DNA of 64,000 bases from Bacteroidales bacterium (lineage in GTDB: Bacteria; Bacteroidota; Bacteroidia; Bacteroidales; UBA1715): contig JAFXAU010000031.1 of NCBI GenBank assembly GCA_017516865.1, positions 62,001 to 126,000 on the forward strand, given 5' to 3'. Below are positions 51,985-60,458 of the stretch, one piece after another. Numbering within the stretch: the first letter of the stretch is position 1; each line of letters starts with the position of its first letter. The notes under the pieces were generated by a model. It was given only the letters and a program-made list of their open reading frames with translations. It did not search any database and was not told where the DNA came from. Made by a program: the position numbers and the translations under genes.

Positions 51985-54322
51985 AATTTGCAACCTTGCT
52001 TCCGAAGTACACCTCTCTCCTACAGAGACACTTATTCATTTGCAAGATTTTATTCTGCAAACTAAAGATATTTCAGCCATTACCGCACCACAGGGAATGG
52101 AGGTATGGCATAACATCCAAGATGCAAAAATCAAGTTAATCATTACTAAAGGTGATAGCATCTTACCCGTTGACACTCTTAATATTAAGTACAACGACAA
52201 CAGCGAAGAATCTTTAGTTTTAATCAAATCAAAAAAAATACAACACGTTGTTCGTTATTATCCGCAAGGATACGTCTCGTCTGTCCAAATTGCGGGCGAT
52301 TTTAATAGTTGGAATCCAAAAGGTTACGATTTCACCTACAAGAACAACTGCTGGGAATTTACGTTGGAAATTGAGCCGGGAAACTATTCTTATCAACTGA
52401 TTGTAGACGGAAACTGGATTAAAGACCCGCTCAACAACGAAGTGCTTGAAAATGGCTACGGAGGCTACAACTCCCTCTTACGTGTGCCGTTTTCGAACCA
52501 AAAAAACATGACATTGGAAACAATGCAGGTTCTTGACAACAACATCATTATCGCTGCCTCCGATGCAATTACAGGCTATTTAGCCTTGTGGCAAAACACG
52601 GTAATAAACAACAACAACACGTTCAGACAAAAAGACAGAATTGTCATCACAATCCCCGAAGAGGCAAAAAAAATAAAACGAAGCTACATACGTGTATTCG
52701 GATACAACACCAAAACCGAGACAAACGACCTTCTCATCCCCTTGGAATACGGGAACGTCATATTATCTTCCAAGTATCTGAACCGTGACGATAAAGAAGC
52801 ACAAACCATTTATTTTGCCCTTATCGACAGATTCAACAACGGAAATCCACGTAATGACAAACCTATCGCATTTGAACAAGTCCATGCAAAACTGAACTTT
52901 CACGGCGGCGACATTTTAGGCATTAAACAAAAAATTGAAGATGGATATTTTAACAATTTAGGTATCAACACTATATGGATTTCTCCTATAGTTAAAAATC
53001 CCGATGTTCCCGTTGTAAAAAATGGCAGAAAATCGGCAGGTTATCACGGATATTGGCCGCTCAAATCTGACAAAATCGACGAACATTTTGGTAATGAAAA
53101 CGACCTTCACGCATTAGTTGAAACGGCTCACAGCAAAGGAATCAACATTATTTTGGATTACGTGGCAAATCACGTCTACAAAGACAATCCAATAATTCTG
53201 GAACATCCTAATTGGTCTACTCCGCTCTATCTTCCCGACGGTTCTAAAAATATAGGCAGATGGGAAGACCAACGTTTTACGACGTGGTTCGAAGATTTTC
53301 TTCCCACACTCGATTTTGACAACCCAGCCGTGGTCGAAACCATGACGGATATTGCAGTTGATTGGATTGTGAAATACGATTTGGACGGATTCCGCCACGA
53401 CGCGACAAAGCATATTCAAAGCGAATTTTGGAGAACTTTGACAAAGAAATTGAAGGAACAAGTTGTCATTCCTCGAAAAAAACGTTTGTTTCAAATTGGA
53501 GAGACATTTGGCGGCAGAGAAATGTTGCAGAGTTACGTCAATTCGGGCATCCACGATTCACAGTTTTCATTCAATCTCTACTACGAGACTCGTTCGGCAT
53601 TTTTGTACGAAGACGTACATTTTGAAAAATTAAGCATTTGTTTACGTCAGGAGATTGAATTCTTTGGAAATCATCATCTTATGGGTAACATTTCGGGCAA
53701 CCACGATATGCCGAGATTCATCTCATACGCAGGCGAAGATTTATGGACTAATCAAAATGCAGAATACGAGGGCTGGAACCGATATATTACCGTAAAAAAT
53801 CCGATTGGATACAAAAAACTCGCCATGCTCCTCGCCTTCAATTCTACCATTCCGGGACTGCCAATAATCTACTATGGCGACGAGATCGGCATTCCAGGCG
53901 GCGGAGACCCCGACAACCGACGTCCAATGTATTTTACAGGATTGTCGGAACACGAGACGGAAAATCTTGCTACAACACAAAAATTAGGACAGCTTCGTAG
54001 CCAGTTCCTGCCGTTTATTTACGGAGATTTCACGTTTCTGAAAATAGAACAGAAAATTCTCGTTTACAGCCGTAAATACTTCGAAGAATTTGCAATTGTT
54101 TATTTCAACAAGACAAGAGAGACGCAGACAATAGAAGTCACTCTGCCTCAGCACGTTGACTACAGCGAATTGCAAAGTTTTTCTCAATGCAGATACTACT
54201 TGAGAAATTCTCAATTGTTCGTTGAAATTCCTGCAATGTGCTTCGAAATCATTTACCATAAACTGCCAGAAAAGACAACTCCGAGCTCAACTGTCATTCA
54301 CTATGAGGATTTTCTCGATTAA
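51974..54322 (+). CDS. GH13 alpha-amylase family enzyme with glycogen-binding domain
   Basis: A 782-residue enzyme. Residues about 85-170 are a CBM48/AMPK-type glycogen-binding domain (VQIAGDFNSWNPKG, YQLIVDGNWIKDP). The GH13 barrel starts near 275 (YFALIDRFNNGNPRND). The conserved regions are DYVANH, DGFRHDATKH with the nucleophile D476, GETFGG with the acid E510, and SGNHDMPRF with D578, so the site is complete. No signal peptide is seen, so a cytoplasmic role in glycogen or maltodextrin breakdown is likely. The first 80 residues have no recognised family. Translation is coupled to clpC by an 11-base overlap, and the barrel gene starts inside its end. Confidence 0.9.
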   Translation: MNSRICNLASEVHLSPTETLIHLQDFILQTKDISAITAPQGMEVWHNIQDAKIKLIITKGDSILPVDTLNIKYNDNSEESLVLIKSKKIQHVVRYYPQGYVSSVQIAGDFNSWNPKGYDFTYKNNCWEFTLEIEPGNYSYQLIVDGNWIKDPLNNEVLENGYGGYNSLLRVPFSNQKNMTLETMQVLDNNIIIAASDAITGYLALWQNTVINNNNTFRQKDRIVITIPEEAKKIKRSYIRVFGYNTKTETNDLLIPLEYGNVILSSKYLNRDDKEAQTIYFALIDRFNNGNPRNDKPIAFEQVHAKLNFHGGDILGIKQKIEDGYFNNLGINTIWISPIVKNPDVPVVKNGRKSAGYHGYWPLKSDKIDEHFGNENDLHALVETAHSKGINIILDYVANHVYKDNPIILEHPNWSTPLYLPDGSKNIGRWEDQRFTTWFEDFLPTLDFDNPAVVETMTDIAVDWIVKYDLDGFRHDATKHIQSEFWRTLTKKLKEQVVIPRKKRLFQIGETFGGREMLQSYVNSGIHDSQFSFNLYYETRSAFLYEDVHFEKLSICLRQEIEFFGNHHLMGNISGNHDMPRFISYAGEDLWTNQNAEYEGWNRYITVKNPIGYKKLAMLLAFNSTIPGLPIIYYGDEIGIPGGGDPDNRRPMYFTGLSEHETENLATTQKLGQLRSQFLPFIYGDFTFLKIEQKILVYSRKYFEEFAIVYFNKTRETQTIEVTLPQHVDYSELQSFSQCRYYLRNSQLFVEIPAMCFEIIYHKLPEKTTPSSTVIHYEDFLD

Positions 54323-55100
54323 CATTCTTCTTTGGTTAAGCCTAATCTCCTTGTCGACTTTTGCACAAGAAAACGACAAAAGCGGTTTAAACTACGGCGT
54401 GCGAATCGGATGTCTGTGGGCTGACAAATCCGAAGCAAAACTTTATTACGCAGGTGCAAAGGAAAACTTTAAATTGAACAATATACTAATCTCAAACTCA
54501 ACAAATTACACAAAATTAAAAGAATACTACAACGACGATTTCAGCATTTCCGAACAACCCCACGACGCGAAATACAAATCGGCAATTGCCATCGGAGCGA
54601 CACTACGCTATAATTTTTCAGAAACGTTCGGACTTTTCATAAACGGCACATACCTCAGTCCCACCATCACAAACTGTGCATTTTCCATCAAACTAAAATC
54701 AAAATCGACATCGACGTCAAACAATGTAGTAGAATACGGAGTCATTACTGGTAAAGAGACCCGATTTGACATAGATTTAGGCGTACACAAGACATTTGCA
54801 GGCTCATCGCCTTATGCCCCGTACATTGAGGCTGCGCTTTCGGGTTCGTTCCTAAAAATGAAGACAAACGAGGTAGTTATTGGTAATCTCACACAAAGCA
54901 TTCTCTACTATTCTAACAACGAGGCAAACAACACATTCTCGAAATTCGGATATGGAGCCACGGTCGAAGGTGGTCTGCAAATACCTCTTGCCCAGAAATT
55001 TATGCTTTACACCGGACTTAAACTCGCAGCTGTTCACTATGGAATTTTCGACAACACATTTTCGTTGGCGAAAATGATTGACCTAACAATAATCCTTTGA
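54303..55100 (+). CDS. Outer-membrane beta-barrel protein
   Basis: A 265-residue protein. The start at 54303 gives a clear signal peptide (MRIFSINILLWLSLISLSTFA) and overlaps the amylase gene by 20 bases; the frame is open further upstream but those codons lie inside the amylase. The mature part alternates hydrophobic and polar residues (GVRIGCLWADKS, AIGATLRYNFSETFGLFINGTYLS, YIEAALSGSFLKM, FGYGATVEGGLQIPL), consistent with an 8-12 strand barrel of the OmpW/PorT-like kind. Function is unknown. Confidence 0.75.
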   Translation: MRIFSINILLWLSLISLSTFAQENDKSGLNYGVRIGCLWADKSEAKLYYAGAKENFKLNNILISNSTNYTKLKEYYNDDFSISEQPHDAKYKSAIAIGATLRYNFSETFGLFINGTYLSPTITNCAFSIKLKSKSTSTSNNVVEYGVITGKETRFDIDLGVHKTFAGSSPYAPYIEAALSGSFLKMKTNEVVIGNLTQSILYYSNNEANNTFSKFGYGATVEGGLQIPLAQKFMLYTGLKLAAVHYGIFDNTFSLAKMIDLTIIL

Positions 55101-55112
55101 TTTGCGGTATTT

Positions 55113-55141
55113 TGTAAAGACGCACCATGACACGTTTCTAC
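55113..55141. repeat. Palindrome family A, second worn copy
   Basis: TGTAAAGACGCACCATGACA followed by CGTTTCTAC retains the arms of the element at 37669-37700 with one mismatch and one G-U. It lies between the converging barrel and phosphatase genes. Confidence 0.6.
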
Positions 55142-55174
55142 TGAATTACCGCACCCGATTTCATGTTTCAATTA

Positions 55175-55675
55175 CTATTCTTCTTTTCTTTGTTGTTCCA
55201 ATGCGTCAATCAAGTTTGCACAACCTTTTTCCAGCATATTGATGACCAGTTCGAATCCTGCATCACCACCGTAATATGGATCTGGAACGGTGTCACGATT
55301 AAATTCGGGACAGTAGATCGTCATTTTCTGGATTTTATCACGCTGTTGCTCTGTTTCCGCAAGTGATTGTAAATCACGAACATTTTGATTATCCATACCG
55401 ATAATCAAGTCAAATTTCTCAAAATCGGACTTTTGAACGGGACGCGACAGATGAGTGATGTCATAGCCACGGAAACTTGCGTGGCATCGCATACGATAAT
55501 CGGCACGCTCACCTTCGTGATAATCGATTATTCCCGCCGAGTCAACAGAATAGAAATCCTGAAGCCCACGTTTTTCAAGCAAATCATTCATAATCGTCTC
55601 CGCCAAAGGCGAACGACAAATGTTGCCCAAACAGACGAACAGTATTTTAGTCTTAGACTGTTGCATTGTGTTCAT
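55175..55675 (-). CDS. Low-molecular-weight protein-tyrosine phosphatase
   Basis: A 166-residue LMW-PTP. The phosphate loop is VCLGNICRSPLAE with nucleophile C15 and R21, and the general acid is in VPDPYYGG. A second in-frame ATG at 55666 (MQQSKTKILFVC) is an equally good start. It begins inside the end of cinA (overlap of 14 or 23 bases), so the two are coupled. In bacteria such enzymes often act on tyrosine kinases of capsule export, but no kinase is present here. Confidence 0.93.
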   Translation of the reverse strand: MNTMQQSKTKILFVCLGNICRSPLAETIMNDLLEKRGLQDFYSVDSAGIIDYHEGERADYRMRCHASFRGYDITHLSRPVQKSDFEKFDLIIGMDNQNVRDLQSLAETEQQRDKIQKMTIYCPEFNRDTVPDPYYGGDAGFELVINMLEKGCANLIDALEQQRKEE

Positions 55676-56909
55676 TTAGAATGAGTTGCTGCAACATTCT
55701 CAAGGCATACACCGTTGCTTTTTCGATATTTGTATCACGTTCTTTACCAAGCATAAACTTCTGTGTCACAATATTTTGCTCCGAAGCAACGGCAATCCAG
55801 ACTGTTCCCACTGGCTTTTCTGCCGTTCCGCCTGTTGGGCCAGCTATGCCCGAAGTGGCGATTCCGTAAGTTGTGCCGATTTTCTTCCGAACTTCGGACG
55901 ACATCGTCTTCACCACTTCCTCGCTCACCACGCCAACGCGTTCTATATCGTTTGGATTCACGTTCAACTGTTTGATTTTTACGGAATTATCATACGAAAT
56001 AATACTTCCGTAATAATAAGCCGAACTGCCCGAAATGCTGGTTATCATTTTTGATATGTTTCCGCCCGTGCAACTTTCGGCAGTAGAAACGGTTTCGCCA
56101 TATTTTGCAAGCAACTTTCCTACGACAGATTCAATCGTGTCGTCATCGAAGCCCCAAATGAACGGGTTGATGATTGCACGAAGTTTTTGCTCTTCATTTT
56201 CCACCAAACGGTGTGCTTCCGCCTCGTTGCCCGCCGTGCAGGTCATACGCAATTTCACGTAACCCGGCGAAGGCAGATACGCCAAATGGATTTGTGGCGG
56301 CAGTTGTGCTTCCCAATCGGCAATGGTTTCAGCCAATTTCGATTCCGTAATGTTGGAAACAAGCACGTGGCGGTGATAGATTGCAGGCAGCTCAAATTTT
56401 GCCTTGAGCCAAGGAATACCCGATTCCGTCATAATTGCCTTCATTTCGTGAGGCACGCCCGGAAGCGAAATCACCACGGTGCCGTTCTTCTCGAACCACA
56501 TTCCCGAAGCCGTTCCACAAGGATTCGGAATCAGTTTTGCGGCTTTTGGAAACTGTGCCTGCGTCTTGTTATTCTCATTGATTTCCTGATTGCGTGCAAG
56601 CACATATTTCGCCATTCCGTCGTATGCCTGCTGGTTAAATTCCAACTCGGTGTTGAACAACTCACAAAGCACGTGCTTTGTAATGTCGTCGTTGGTCGGG
56701 CCAAGGCCGCCAGTGATGATTACCGCGTTATTTTCAGGAATCAGTCGGTTGAGCGATGAGATAATCTGTTCCCGATTGTCGGAAATCGTCTCCACACAAT
56801 GTATGTCGAACCCGATGGTTGACAAATGTTCGCCAAGCCACGACGCGTTTGTATTGACGGTTTTGCCAATCAGCAACTCGTCGCCAATGCTCAATAAAGC
56901 AACTTTCAT
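55653..56909 (-). CDS. cinA: CinA: nicotinamide-nucleotide amidase / MoCF-like protein
   Basis: A 418-residue two-domain protein. The N-terminal MoCF-like COG1058 domain (about 1-170) begins VALLSIGDELLIGKTVNTNASWLG and has TGGLGPTNDD. The C-terminal amidase domain (about 258-415) carries TAESCTGGNISKMIT with the catalytic Ser, GSSAYYYGSIISYDNSVK and ATSGIAGPTGGTAEKPVGTVW. The second domain converts nicotinamide mononucleotide to nicotinate mononucleotide, and the first acts as an ADP-ribose pyrophosphatase in characterised relatives. It is the first gene of the pair with the LMW phosphatase. Confidence 0.94.
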   Translation of the reverse strand: MKVALLSIGDELLIGKTVNTNASWLGEHLSTIGFDIHCVETISDNREQIISSLNRLIPENNAVIITGGLGPTNDDITKHVLCELFNTELEFNQQAYDGMAKYVLARNQEINENNKTQAQFPKAAKLIPNPCGTASGMWFEKNGTVVISLPGVPHEMKAIMTESGIPWLKAKFELPAIYHRHVLVSNITESKLAETIADWEAQLPPQIHLAYLPSPGYVKLRMTCTAGNEAEAHRLVENEEQKLRAIINPFIWGFDDDTIESVVGKLLAKYGETVSTAESCTGGNISKMITSISGSSAYYYGSIISYDNSVKIKQLNVNPNDIERVGVVSEEVVKTMSSEVRKKIGTTYGIATSGIAGPTGGTAEKPVGTVWIAVASEQNIVTQKFMLGKERDTNIEKATVYALRMLQQLILNEHNATV

Positions 56910-56986
56910 TTAAAACAGTTTTGATTTGTCACAATGTCTTTCGCATTGCAACCTTTTTAATTCTTAATTACTAACTCTTTATTCCC

Positions 56987-57163
56987 TTATTCCGGCATTA
57001 AAATCCAACTGATGAGATACACCCACAACCCAAGTGAGGCGCCACAGATAGCAGCAACGACAAAAATAATTCTCATCAACGAGACATCAACACCAAAATA
57101 TTCTGCATAACCAGCAGCAACGCCAGCAAGCATTTTGTTTGAAGATTTTTTTAATGTAGCCAT
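56987..57163 (-). CDS. PspC domain protein
   Basis: A 58-residue membrane protein consisting almost only of a PspC domain: LKKSSNKMLAGVAAGYAEYFG, then DVSLMRIIFVVAAICGA and a second hydrophobic segment ending SWILMPE. The start at 57163 (MATLKK) was chosen because the upstream ATG at 57184 lies in the -7 box. PspC in proteobacteria takes part in the phage-shock envelope stress response; stand-alone copies in Bacteroidota have no assigned role. Confidence 0.9.
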   Translation of the reverse strand: MATLKKSSNKMLAGVAAGYAEYFGVDVSLMRIIFVVAAICGASLGLWVYLISWILMPE

Positions 57164-57181
57164 TTTCTTATTTGTTTTTCG

Positions 57182-57189
57182 CAAAAATA
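57182..57189 (-). promoter_or_regulatory. -7 box of the pspC gene
   Basis: TATTTTTG on the minus strand lies 18 bases before the chosen ATG and overlaps the alternative start. Confidence 0.6.
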
Positions 57190-57200
57190 ATCAGATTTCG

Positions 57201-57208
57201 TAAATTTG
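57201..57208 (+). promoter_or_regulatory. -7 box of the nif3 operon
   Basis: TAAATTTG lies 13 bases before the nif3 ATG. With the box at 57182-57189 it forms a tight back-to-back promoter pair. Confidence 0.6.
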
Positions 57209-57221
57209 TAAAAAAATTACA

Positions 57222-58316
57222 ATGGTTGTTCAAGATTTCATTTCAATTCTCGAAAAGGAAGCTCCTCTTTCCTATCAGGAATCATACGACAATGCTGGAC
57301 TCCTTGTCGGCAACAAAACCGACTCCGTGTCAAAAGTTCTCATCACGCTTGACGTGACCGAAGCCGTGGTTCAAGAAGCAATAGAATGCGGAGCGAATCT
57401 CATCATTTCGCATCATCCATTGATTTTCAAGCCTCTACGGAAAATCAACAACGACACGGAGACAGGCCGATGCATGTCGCTTGCATTAAAGCATGAAATT
57501 GCGATTTATGCTTGTCACACCAACATTGATTCCGTCATTACAGGCGTAAATGCGAGAATTTGCGACAAGATAGGATTGAAAAACAGAAAAATACTTTCGC
57601 CGAGAGCAAATTGTCTCACAAAATTAGTTACGTTCGTTCCGAAAAATTATTTGGAAACAGTGCAAAACGCTTTGTTTGAAGCAGGTGCCGGCTGCATTGG
57701 AAATTATGACAAATGCAGTTTCTACACCGACGGAACGGGAACATACAGGGCAAATGAACAAGCGAATCCTTTCATTGGCGAAAAAGGAGAATTTCACCAC
57801 GAAAACGAGACACGCATAGAAGTTGTTTTCCAAAATGAAATCACGGACAAAGTCGTTGCAAATCTTTTGCAAAACCATCCATACGAGGAAGTTGCATACG
57901 ACCTCTTCCCTATTAAAAACACATTTTCGTTGGTTGGCGATGGAATGATTGGCGAATTGAAAGAAAGCGAAGATGCCAAAAAATTTCTTGAAAGAATCAA
58001 AAACACATTTCACTGTGGCTGCATACGTCACACCGCCATTGTAAAGGACAAAATCAAGAAAGTTGCCGTTTGCGGCGGCTCAGGAAGTTTTCTCATACAA
58101 GATGCAATACGTGCAGGAGCCGATATTTTCATCACAGCCGACGTGAAATACCACGATTTTTTCAATGCCGAAAAATCAATCATTTTGGCTGATATCGGAC
58201 ATTATGAATCAGAACAATTCACAAAAGAACTATTTTATGATGTGTTAATCAAAAAAAATTATAACTTTGCAATCCAAATTTCAAAGGTTAATACGAACCC
58301 GATAAACTATTTATAA
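57222..58316 (+). CDS. Nif3-like dinuclear metal-centre protein
   Basis: A 364-residue member of the Nif3/YbgI/DUF34 family, which forms toroidal hexamers with a two-metal site on the inside. Landmarks are YQESYDNAGLLVG, the ligand histidines in ISHHPLIFKPL and AIYACHTNID, the CutA1-like insert between about 120 and 230 (KLVTFVPKNYLETVQNALF), and the C-terminal GSGSFLIQDAIRAGADIFITAD and HDFFNAEK segments. Proposed activities (GTP cyclohydrolase type 2, metal chaperone) remain unsettled. The zinc-ribbon gene follows 2 bases later, a pairing that is well conserved in Bacteroidota. Confidence 0.94.
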   Translation: MVVQDFISILEKEAPLSYQESYDNAGLLVGNKTDSVSKVLITLDVTEAVVQEAIECGANLIISHHPLIFKPLRKINNDTETGRCMSLALKHEIAIYACHTNIDSVITGVNARICDKIGLKNRKILSPRANCLTKLVTFVPKNYLETVQNALFEAGAGCIGNYDKCSFYTDGTGTYRANEQANPFIGEKGEFHHENETRIEVVFQNEITDKVVANLLQNHPYEEVAYDLFPIKNTFSLVGDGMIGELKESEDAKKFLERIKNTFHCGCIRHTAIVKDKIKKVAVCGGSGSFLIQDAIRAGADIFITADVKYHDFFNAEKSIILADIGHYESEQFTKELFYDVLIKKNYNFAIQISKVNTNPINYL

Positions 58317-58318
58317 GT

Positions 58319-59086
58319 ATGGCGAACAAACAAGCAGAAAGCTCATCTCAGACAATGGAACAAAAGTTAAAATCATTGTTTGCATTACAAGAAGCCGATT
58401 CAAAAATTGACGAAATCAAACGTCTCCGCGGAGAATTACCGTTGGAAGTAAAGGATTTGGAAGACGAATTGGCAGGTCTTGACACTCGAATTGGAAAAAT
58501 TCAAGATGAAATCACGCAAAAAGACAAAGACATTGCGACAAAGAAAGAGGAAATAAAAGACGCTCAGACGCTTATTAAACAATACGAAGGTCAGCAGATG
58601 GAAGTTCGAAACAATCGTGAGTTCGAAGCAATTTCGAAAGAAATTGAATACCAAAAACTCAACATCGAATTGTTCGAAAAACGTATCCGCGAATACAGCA
58701 AAGACGTTGAAACTCGCAAGGCTCAGTTGGAACAAGCCAAAGCAAAATACAGCGAGAGAAAACTTGACTTAGATGCAAAAGAAACTGAGTTGAACAACAT
58801 CATCAACGAAACAAAAGCTGAAGAAGATCATTTGAAAGCTGAATCTGAAAACATTTCACGCAGTATTGACGAAAGATTGCTCAACGCATATACTCGTCTC
58901 CGCAAAAATGCCCGTAACGGTGTTGCTGTTGCAACGGTAGAACGCGATGCCTGCGGCGGTTGCTTCAACAAAATTCCGCCTCAAAGACAGTTGGACATCA
59001 AGAGCCACAAAAAAATCATCGTGTGCGAATATTGCGGTCGCATTCTTGTAGACAAAGAACTTATATTCGGTACAGAAGCTGAATAA
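58319..59086 (+). CDS. Coiled-coil C4 zinc-ribbon protein
   Basis: A 255-residue cytoplasmic protein of the DUF164/CT398 type. A long coiled coil (about 15-185) holds QLE/KDI-rich heptads. It is followed by a four-cysteine zinc ribbon (CGGCFNKIPP and CEYCGRILVD, cysteines about 24 residues apart). Related proteins are proposed to contact nucleic acids or sigma factors, which is not proven. It forms an operon with nif3, and a terminator lies 14 bases behind its stop. Confidence 0.9.
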   Translation: MANKQAESSSQTMEQKLKSLFALQEADSKIDEIKRLRGELPLEVKDLEDELAGLDTRIGKIQDEITQKDKDIATKKEEIKDAQTLIKQYEGQQMEVRNNREFEAISKEIEYQKLNIELFEKRIREYSKDVETRKAQLEQAKAKYSERKLDLDAKETELNNIINETKAEEDHLKAESENISRSIDERLLNAYTRLRKNARNGVAVATVERDACGGCFNKIPPQRQLDIKSHKKIIVCEYCGRILVDKELIFGTEAE

Positions 59087-59100
59087 TTAGTATAAATTTC

Positions 59101-59138
59101 AAAATGCTGCTTATTTCTTAATAGGCAGCATTTTTTTT
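59101..59138 (+). terminator. Terminator between the zinc-ribbon gene and nadD
   Basis: A 15-bp stem (AAAATGCTGCTTATT with AATAGGCAGCATTTT, one G-U) and loop TCTT are followed by TTTTTTTT. It ends only 4 bases before the nadD ATG, so it may also act as an attenuator of nadD. Confidence 0.9.
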
Positions 59139-59142
59139 CGTT

Positions 59143-59730
59143 ATGGAGATAGGTCTATATTTCGGTTCGTTCAATCCTATACACGTCGGACATTTAGTTA
59201 TTGCCAACTACATGTTGAACAACTCGCCTATCGACGAACTGTGGTTTGTAGTTTCTCCACAAAATCCATTAAAAGAGAAAAGCACCCTGCTCGACGATTA
59301 TCAGCGACTCCACATGATTGAACTCACCATTGAGGATTTTCCGCACATGCGAGCTTCGTCAATTGAATTTTCGCTTCCGCAGCCTTCGTACACAATAAAT
59401 ACGCTGGCCTGCCTACAAGGGAAATATCCAAACTATGATTTTTCACTGATAATGGGCAGCGACAACATTCAGTCGCTCAACAAATGGCGAAATTATCAGA
59501 GAATTCTCGAAAACCACACAATCTACGTCTACCCCCGTCCCGAATATGGCATTCCCGAAGAATTTCAAAATCACGAACATATTAAGGTAATATCAGCTCC
59601 ATTGATGGAAATTTCTTCGAGTTTCATTAGAAAAACCATACAGGAAGGAAAAAGTGTACAAGGTTTTATGCCGTTGCCAGCATGGAAATATTTAGATGAA
59701 ATGAATTTTTACCGACAATCCGTGCAATAA
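59143..59730 (+). CDS. nadD: Nicotinate-nucleotide adenylyltransferase
   Basis: A 195-residue enzyme that makes NaAD from nicotinate mononucleotide and ATP in NAD synthesis. The nucleotidyltransferase signature GLYFGSFNPIHVGHLVIANYM holds the (T/H)xGH-type motif. FVVSPQNPLKEKS, MGSDNIQSLNKW and the ISSSFIRKTIQEGKS motif at the end are also typical. A Rho-independent terminator lies immediately before its ATG, so its promoter is either inside the zinc-ribbon gene or close to a TAAATTTC at 59093. Confidence 0.94.
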   Translation: MEIGLYFGSFNPIHVGHLVIANYMLNNSPIDELWFVVSPQNPLKEKSTLLDDYQRLHMIELTIEDFPHMRASSIEFSLPQPSYTINTLACLQGKYPNYDFSLIMGSDNIQSLNKWRNYQRILENHTIYVYPRPEYGIPEEFQNHEHIKVISAPLMEISSSFIRKTIQEGKSVQGFMPLPAWKYLDEMNFYRQSVQ

Positions 59731-59746
59731 AATGGTGAGAAAATCG

Positions 59747-59754
59747 TATTATTG
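59747..59754 (+). promoter_or_regulatory. -7-like box of the LysE gene
   Basis: TATTATTG inside CGTATTATTGC lies 19 bases before the GTG start. It is the same word as at the ferredoxin promoter. Confidence 0.4.
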
Positions 59755-59773
59755 CGTGAATTAAAAAGAAACA

Positions 59774-60445
59774 GTGATAACAAGCCTCTTCATACAAGGA
59801 ATTTTAATCGGTTTATTTGTATCAATACCGATGGGACCTGTCGGTGTATTGTGCATACAACGGACTCTCCAGCGAGGAAGACTTTCGGGTTTTGTATCAG
59901 GATTAGGAGCGGCCGCTGCCGACACATTGTTTGCCAGCATTGCCGGATTAGGTCTTACGTTGGTTTCCGACTTTTTCAAAGAACAAAAAATGTGGATAAT
60001 GTTGGTAGGTGCCGTAATTTTAATCGTACTTGGATTGCGAATGTTTTTCAGAAACACCATCAAACAAGTGCGATCGTACAAATACAACCAATCGAACCTC
60101 ATATCCGATTTCGTCTCTGTTTTTGCTTTGACCATAACAAACCCGTTGACAATCATCTTTTATGGAATCATTTTAGCAAGCTTAGGTTTGGTACAAGACA
60201 ACATGATTTCTCTTGGAATGGTACTGTTCGGCATCTTTTGTGGAGCTATCAGCGTGTGGTTCGTGTTGTCGACATTTGTCAATCTGTTTAGGAAACACTT
60301 CCATTTGCGGGTCATTTTTTACATAAATAAAATTGCAGGTGTGATTATAGTCTTATTCGGTTTATTCGCAATCTACAACGCATTTTCGCCTGTCGATGAA
60401 CAAATCGGAGAACACTACGTTCCTGTCCCTTCCGTTATTAAGTAA
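59774..60445 (+). CDS. LysE family exporter
   Basis: A 223-residue inner-membrane protein with six predicted helices. The LysE/RhtB signature is FVSIPMGPVGVLCIQRTLQRG, followed by FVSGLGAAAADTLFASIAGLG and FALTITNPLTIIFYG. It starts with GTG at 59774, because the frame has no ATG before the first helix. The family exports amino acids or related metabolites; the substrate is unknown. The YihY gene starts 13 bases after its stop. Confidence 0.9.
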   Translation: MITSLFIQGILIGLFVSIPMGPVGVLCIQRTLQRGRLSGFVSGLGAAAADTLFASIAGLGLTLVSDFFKEQKMWIMLVGAVILIVLGLRMFFRNTIKQVRSYKYNQSNLISDFVSVFALTITNPLTIIFYGIILASLGLVQDNMISLGMVLFGIFCGAISVWFVLSTFVNLFRKHFHLRVIFYINKIAGVIIVLFGLFAIYNAFSPVDEQIGEHYVPVPSVIK

Positions 60446-60458
60446 CAAACGTACAGCT

